DNA of 29,229 nucleotides from Seminavis robusta (Eukaryota > Bacillariophyta > Bacillariophyceae > Naviculales > Naviculaceae), in the NCBI GenBank assembly GCA_903772945.1, contig CAICTM010001441.1, forward strand, positions 1 to 29,229, read 5' to 3'. Under the pieces are notes generated by a model. The model was not told the DNA's origin. It saw only the letters and a program-made list of their open reading frames with translations, and ran no database searches. A program made the translations under genes and the position numbers. Positions 26,801 through 29,229 of this stretch are shown piece by piece (positions within the stretch are counted from its first letter, which is position 1; every line of letters starts with the position of its first letter).

Positions 26801-26821
26801 TCCCAGAAATGGGCAGCATAA
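20825..26821 (+). CDS. Giant (~1998 aa) disordered protein with TPxWMK modules
   Basis: A single open exon encodes a Pro/Ser/Gln/Asn-rich protein with no signal peptide or membrane segment. A Lys/Arg-rich N-terminus (LANKLKRQRKIRQ) is followed by Pro- and Gln-rich spans. Between about 22500 and 24370 a short module recurs: PPWMK, TPSWMK, PSWVK, TPAWMK twice, TPSWMK and APSWLK, often preceded by KxWSxKK. Near the C-terminus are microrepeats: (H/P)YEHA x4 (25055-25114), NDGFQ x3 (25427-25471), FGTPTR-like repeats, and a nine-residue QDENGFPCV-type unit x4 (25760-25867) that holds nearly all its Cys. The end has DPF motifs (DPFSP, FDPFGEEDDGF) like those that bind clathrin-adaptor ears. A scaffold or trafficking role is conceivable but unproven; no family is recognised. 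ATG 20825 is the first in-frame ATG, in context GACAATGG. Confidence 0.78.
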   Translation: MVLEQNNSAMSEHNSQGVSSGTGSHPELASAHSKKMSLANKLKRQRKIRQSGAESPTPQEGGQSVGSKSPVRDNGIVYNKRAPTGNTGAAPNSTADNNTANAATQNKNAGGSSSMGSSLLHNKRRAMQLAKTRRGQPSNARPTAGASPLPASPVPPPAPPGPVQANNSPSRPAPAPSSAADGPAKTNMTDAGGYSPYRKMSASRVGLAEPAFNNSKATPANQPPQPQQHQPQRPQQHQLSSSNMPENHQESNAQLPESEPASLEESTDLAAYYDHDMSPVESVETAEYQQYNDSYKNTPTTSRAHVEVQPTPVPNQVQERTAPPQPRAPPILPPVDRQEYPARGRDQSRRATTPVEPSSFSRGVNHRSKTPPPRLPVPPVHHELPPSHRKAPFQDAPSMISHHEEIVPWEMEEQDVITKDSYDDPDMDDRRSQVSTGRSVISNGVVDYDESIMSLARLDNFRSKANQEKANKQTVYPGMSGGNGNINSQETQSSECASLTDVPTSAKAASKQWKSPGRDQRPSPARAASWKGRSVTANKTETTTSFGTKQNRGQSFGRQQPPWMKSPNAKAPELLVGASPTPSLASSAQPVSPARSAYSSASRFDRPSSPFLAVPKFNSSRSDVGVEHVSLPMKVRQPSVKSWKPTSAKKTTFAPNGSAPASSSHEEIRPGSPTPTWPVDQESCPNSPTQSATSSEADLASAGGVPKARKWSAKKQTPSWMKRAPSPTIPMQTQNLILPMSPKRGSDSAWKKASANESKDLQEPKPIATHASKAKHFSSTLPSIPKPSNATSKQVPGIEMDDRERFRQAVSPRRHSASPGHPSWVKPQTSESEGSEQPKPVTSPSFPTTKTWAVNKQTPAWMKKVKGNEEPAEKPPPPVPTTKVWSSKKHTPAWMKPDTESDAAPTPSPRRSSTPSWMKPMQPSMSGSPPVTAKDNVVSGSPQTPANRNKQGSEAVKSSETPPSPARNTANKTWRSTTPAVGEPRPNPSPRSQSWKPQQVPANVEKPPATRKIRHSIGGGEAPKLGPSGNIVISKRSPSPSVAQLQEQIFVTKLGVSGDSAEQRRGLKPKPQKGPTSPSPQVKQLQQIIFSPDKKKEMDLQAKSNAAGWWKRVPNAPEVQLEQCEAPTWKHEGSNASASEEQSDVSPSPTMSSDPAPKKGVWKKPTTLNHAAPSWLKDVAAFHENSPKAKLPSQPPVYQQPQQEQLPKPSTPTRPPTPTDARPKMPGSPMTRKPDDVPHLAHSPMNRKHVAVNERLSGSPMSHKLPDEGSADLMIVSSTSTTSRNDVVVQQEDTKSLIQMAADSVLIADYEQAMQRAVVTSKSEEEDESVGNNGINTLPNELPLEFQKALTEEETGVAKESEDSKDLVEVPQPTEHSSARAVTVTVTVNESAPVISNEQAHYEHESNEQAHYEHAPYEHAPYEHAHYEHAPLAKQEEAMLHPELTNNKPPAIEDTITVQADHQMEVEVQSHSIQVANPPTTTNVVDSKSKPNMADRAKALLGWTEKRKTPTKYEEMQGDPHFISNHGVAPIDHQNDGFQNDGFQNDGFQQGGARSPDASMVDRHHDMMMQPNFGAPAVVEKGNDKVNQQSFGTSTSVEHDRSMASQQNFGTPTRPENDFGMARFGTPTRTENHSMVSQTSFGTMRQDENGFPCVQDESGFPCAQDNDGFPCVQDENGFPCAPLTRNSVPATFGASDFQADAFGDQAWAAEATDEKKDSEELLNYWPPEMDPLNDTSEWGSRDPGLDSVPMASPEAVTAQSVIMTAEKMLQKFAHLDLDQATPTGASGHMQGVAADNGVSADNDAWVDRSRSSRSKENYQATQHAEADIWNLQALAAAGHHQHLVQKQYAQSPNRELGQHFSDEAAWRSPERGAPPASPAHEPVAMADPMWGTEQAVLDAAWGSPQADDPFSPANGHFDDTMGTKRPQGGDAFDPFGEEDDGFQNFATGKLFSEPPDEFVAVENFSPPTFSGNRNQSNAHANVFDTYYHPPNSSQKWAA
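25055..25114 (+). repeat. 15-bp coding microsatellite (H/P)YEHA x4
   Basis: Four consecutive in-frame 15-bp units of the type TACGAACATGCACCC, with a related broken copy just upstream (25025-25036). Confidence 0.8.
25427..25471 (+). repeat. 15-bp coding repeat NDGFQ x3
   Basis: Three in-frame units AACGATGGATTCCAA; the last has one silent change. Confidence 0.85.
25760..25867 (+). repeat. 27-bp coding repeat, four Cys-containing units
   Basis: Four in-frame 27-bp units encode Q-D-x-x-G-F-P-C-V/A. They have diverged at many silent sites while keeping GFPC, suggesting that the peptide is under selection. Confidence 0.8.
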
Positions 26822-26932
26822 AATCACTTCTAGAAAACAAACACTTATCTCCACTGCATCGTTCTCCTCCCAGAAATGGGCAGCATAAAATTACTTCTAG
26901 AAAACAAACACCTATCTCTCCGCTGCATCGTT
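26797..26932. repeat. 67-bp tandem duplication spanning the stop codon
   Basis: CTCCTCCCAGAAATGGGCAG... at 26797 recurs at 26864. The unit contains the last codons (SQKWAA), the TAA stop and the start of the 3' UTR, so the second copy carries a duplicate stop in non-coding sequence. Confidence 0.85.
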
Positions 26933-27290
26933 TCAGCCAGGAGGCCAGCCACGTTCCGAAACAAGTGCCATGGCATTTGCTCTCAGTTTACGCTCAGGAT
27001 GAAATGTTACACTTTAGTTTTGTTGGTGAGGCAGCTATCGGTAAGGTTGTGTCCAGGTCCTTCAGGTAAGATTGGTAATGCCGTGCCCGGTGGCCGACTG
27101 TTTTCTATATAGTATGCATAGAGAAATGAGCCACCCTTCTTCCCTTTGAATTTTTAGCATAAGATGGACCTATCTTTACATGTGTATTGGCAGTTTCACT
27201 TAATCTGGTTGTCTCCACGCAGTGTATGATATGTACATAGTTGGTTTTGCTGGGGACTGAAATACCCAACCGTGCTGCAAGGCAGTCTAA
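26822..27290. other. Convergent intergenic stretch
   Basis: It contains the second copy of the 67-bp duplication, then the 3' UTRs of the giant gene and of the fibrillin gene. No coding frame is supported. Confidence 0.45.
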
Positions 27291-28435
27291 TTATGGCTTT
27301 ACATCCTCACTGTTTCTGGTCAAAACAAACATGGTCCCTGATGAGTTTAATGTCATTCCGTTGCGGACGCAAAGCAGTCAATGGACATAAAGGTCAGTCA
27401 TATGGTTAGCAGGCAAGCACATGAAGCCAGGAAGCAAGCAAGACAAGAAGTTGAAGCAGCTACCACCACCACCACCACTACACACACGCACCTTTGTTTC
27501 CACGTCCAATGCGCATATTGGAGTCAATGTAGGTTGTTTCCAGCCAGCCACTATCCTTGCTTCCTCGTACCAGTGACAGAATATCAAAGAGGAATCCCAG
27601 ATTCAAGGTGAATCCACTGTTCAGAGTAATGTTGCATGTTTGAAAGGATACAACTGCGCGATTGGGAATATTGTCGGATTTTCGAAAGGGTCCTCCCACT
27701 TGTACCTTTCCAAAGTCTAGATCAATTTCGTTGAAGACAACACTCTCTTGGACATTAATGATTTGTTTGACCACTCGATTGGAAGTGTCCACATTGATTC
27801 CTGCCGCACTGACCGATCCCTTGGCATTGAACTGTTTGGTTTCAATTTTTTCTTCTGCCTTTTGTGGTTTCCAGGCATTTGGAAAGTTGTCGTCCGTTTC
27901 ACCGGCATCAATCAAACTTGGATCACTGGGAGATGTGTAATGAAGGTACCAGACTCCATCGAGAATTTGAGCCTCCTTGGGATCGGACAACAGATTTGGG
28001 CTGGGAGGACTTTTGACTTCCATGGATCGGACGATATCTAGCACATTTAGCTGTGTTTCGGGTGCTGCGCTTTTGCCATTGTTGGTAAACGAGATAGAGT
28101 CCAAGAGCTCAGCTTTCTGTATTGAAGAAAGAAAATGACAATCCAAAGGGATTGTTGAGCGTCCAAGCATCATTGGCGTTGGATGAAATAACAAAGCATA
28201 TTCAGTGTTTTCCACCTACCTTGCCTCCTGATTGGGTTGGCACCTTGACGGGCTTTATAGGAGAACAGAAAACACACAGAATTAGTACTAGTATTCCTTT
28301 GCAATTTTCTGGGAAGCAAGACAACACTTGTAATAATGAACCCACCTGGAAGCTCTTGAAGACTTGAGCCATTTGGAACCCCTGGCATGAGCCGACGAGG
28401 ATAGTTAGTAAAAGTGGGGATGTTCGACGGGTCAT
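27291..28435 (-). CDS. PAP/fibrillin (plastid lipid-associated) protein, four exons
   Basis: Reconstructed as exon 1 28435-28346, exon 2 28252-28220 (33 nt), exon 3 28116-27492 and exon 4 27337-27291. The introns are 93, 103 and 154 bp, all GT-AG, and the frame is kept, giving 264 residues. Exon 1 encodes a signal peptide ending SCQGF, a plastid-type motif. The mature part has ILDGVWYLHYTSPSDP (about 92-107), the N-terminal signature of PAP/fibrillin. The C-terminal signature GWLETTYIDSNMRIGRG is completed only by splicing: GNKG is joined to TMFVLTRN, as family members have (GDKGxxFVLxR). Fibrillins coat plastoglobules and thylakoid margins and bind lipophilic molecules; which subclass this is cannot be told. 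Without splicing, exon 3 would read into an early stop after GACV. Confidence 0.88.
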
Positions 28436-28749
28436 GGTGTATTTCTCTAATGCGACTAATGGACTACTTTGGAATGAGAACGTTTTGGTTGCATTGGGTC
28501 GGCTTTGAGTTTGGCTTCGTCATGGTCGCTTGTGTGTTTGCGACCAACGTGGACGGATGCTGAGTCACTCCCACGGGGGTATAACCAGTCCAAAAAGGCA
28601 TCTTCTTAGGGTTAAGTTAAAGCTTTAACGTTAGGGCTAAATTGGAAATCTTTGGATCCTTGGCACAGCACATGCATCCACCCCTTCATCAGCCCCACAC
28701 AGTCCAAAAGTCGCTGCCGACCAGAGATACAGTAGCGTAAACCATTACC
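28436..28749. promoter_or_regulatory. Divergent promoter between fibrillin and COMT-like genes
   Basis: The region separates two outward-facing start codons. It contains a perfect 14-bp palindrome GTTAAAGCTTTAAC (28616-28629), flanked by TTAGGGTTAA on the left and GTTAGGGCTAA on the right (about 28606-28640). These look like telo-box-type words and could be a two-way control site. Function is inferred from position only. Confidence 0.4.
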
Positions 28750-29229
28750 ATGGCTGCAGAAGATGATCCTTTTGGCGCGTTTGGAGAAGATGATGATGAT
28801 GATGACGAGAAGGACGGTGATGATTGCAATGTAGTATCCAGTACAGCATCAGTGCCAGAATCTGGACAGCAGCAGGCGAGACGCGACCCTTCCTGTGGTG
28901 TCCTTGTCTTCCACAATGGTACCGAACAAGCACTCCTCCATCATGTGGAACGAGAAATGGAATTGTTGGCTGCTTCTGACCAACTGGAAACAGCCGAGCA
29001 AGTAATGAAACTGGTAGACCAGTACTGTTTCTCGAGGCATTGGATGATGCACATTGGGGATCAAAAGGGTATCATCCTCAAGGATTTCATCAGGGAGTTT
29101 TGCCAGGAACACCAGAATCGCCTCATCAGACAGACAAAACCAGAACAAACGGTGATCATGGTCGAACTGGGGACTTATTGTGGATATTCTGCCATTCTCA
29201 TGGCATATACCATCTTGGAATTCACCCGA
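28750..29229 (+). CDS. Catechol-O-methyltransferase-like protein, 3' end cut by window
   Basis: An ATG in context TACCATGG opens a frame that runs 160 codons to the window edge. The first ~25 residues are strongly acidic (DDPFGAFGEDDDDDDEKDGDD). From about residue 65 it resembles COMT. A helical lead ends LVDQYCFSRHWMMHIGDQKG, matching the YC...W.M..GDxKG block of catechol O-methyltransferases. It is followed by the SAM-binding motif MVELGTYCGYSAI (about 141-153). These enzymes methylate catechols or similar small phenols using SAM and Mg2+; the metal and catechol ligands would lie beyond the window, so the substrate is open. No signal peptide is present. Confidence 0.82.
   Translation, partial: MAAEDDPFGAFGEDDDDDDEKDGDDCNVVSSTASVPESGQQQARRDPSCGVLVFHNGTEQALLHHVEREMELLAASDQLETAEQVMKLVDQYCFSRHWMMHIGDQKGIILKDFIREFCQEHQNRLIRQTKPEQTVIMVELGTYCGYSAILMAYTILEFTR

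Noticed and set aside
27478..28215. Unspliced 245-codon fibrillin frame as the whole gene
   Set aside because: It begins inside intron 2 and ends within the last intron; the spliced model gives a signal peptide and the complete family C-terminus.

Overview
The window looks like nuclear DNA of a photosynthetic stramenopile, most likely a diatom. Evidence seen in the sequence: eukaryotic genes, mostly single-exon, on both strands; short GT-AG introns (about 90-155 bp) in one clear and one tentative gene; and several precursors that begin with a signal peptide ending in an aromatic-start motif (AFA, ASF, SGF, AGF, QGF). That motif is the bipartite plastid-targeting signature (ASAFAP type) of diatoms and their relatives. 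A plastid terminal oxidase and a PAP/fibrillin-family protein agree with this. No species name is claimed.

Layout: 1-2385 is gene-poor, with a duplicated ~105-bp repeat carrying a T-arm-like hairpin, a broken Pro-rich reading frame (+) and a probable small spliced, possibly frameshifted gene (-). 2386-4125 (+) is a Golgi-type GT71/MNN1-like glycosyltransferase. 4511-6010 (+) is a DMT/EamA transporter with a plastid-type presequence. 6438-7808 (-) is a RING plus TRAF-type zinc-finger protein. 8101-8736 (+) is a plastid-targeted zinc-ribbon protein of unknown role. 9198-10715 (+) is a SNAP-family vesicle-fusion adaptor. 10809-11294 is a MITE-like inverted-repeat element. 11405-14173 (-) is a large protein built from 151-residue tandem repeats. 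14864-17302 (-) is a plastid-targeted protein with two OB-fold-like regions and a methyltransferase domain. 18229-19149 (-) is PTOX. 19759-20133 is an unusual terminal-inverted-repeat element filled with at least 15 copies of ACATTCCCTT. 20825-26821 (+) is a ~2000-residue disordered protein with TPxWMK modules. 27291-28435 (-) is a four-exon PAP/fibrillin gene reconstructed here. 28750 to the window end (+) is the start of a catechol-O-methyltransferase-like gene.

How the genes relate: there is no operon. Five of the clearer genes (transporter, zinc-ribbon, OB/methyltransferase, PTOX, fibrillin) encode putative plastid-targeted proteins. PTOX and fibrillin both belong to thylakoid/plastoglobule redox and lipid homeostasis. 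The glycosyltransferase and SNAP homologue serve the secretory pathway. The two repeat proteins share Trp-Lys motifs (SWLK, VWK) but cannot be assigned a function. Intergenic DNA is marked by short palindromes (ACCGGT, GCTAGC) and telo-box-like AGGGTTA words.
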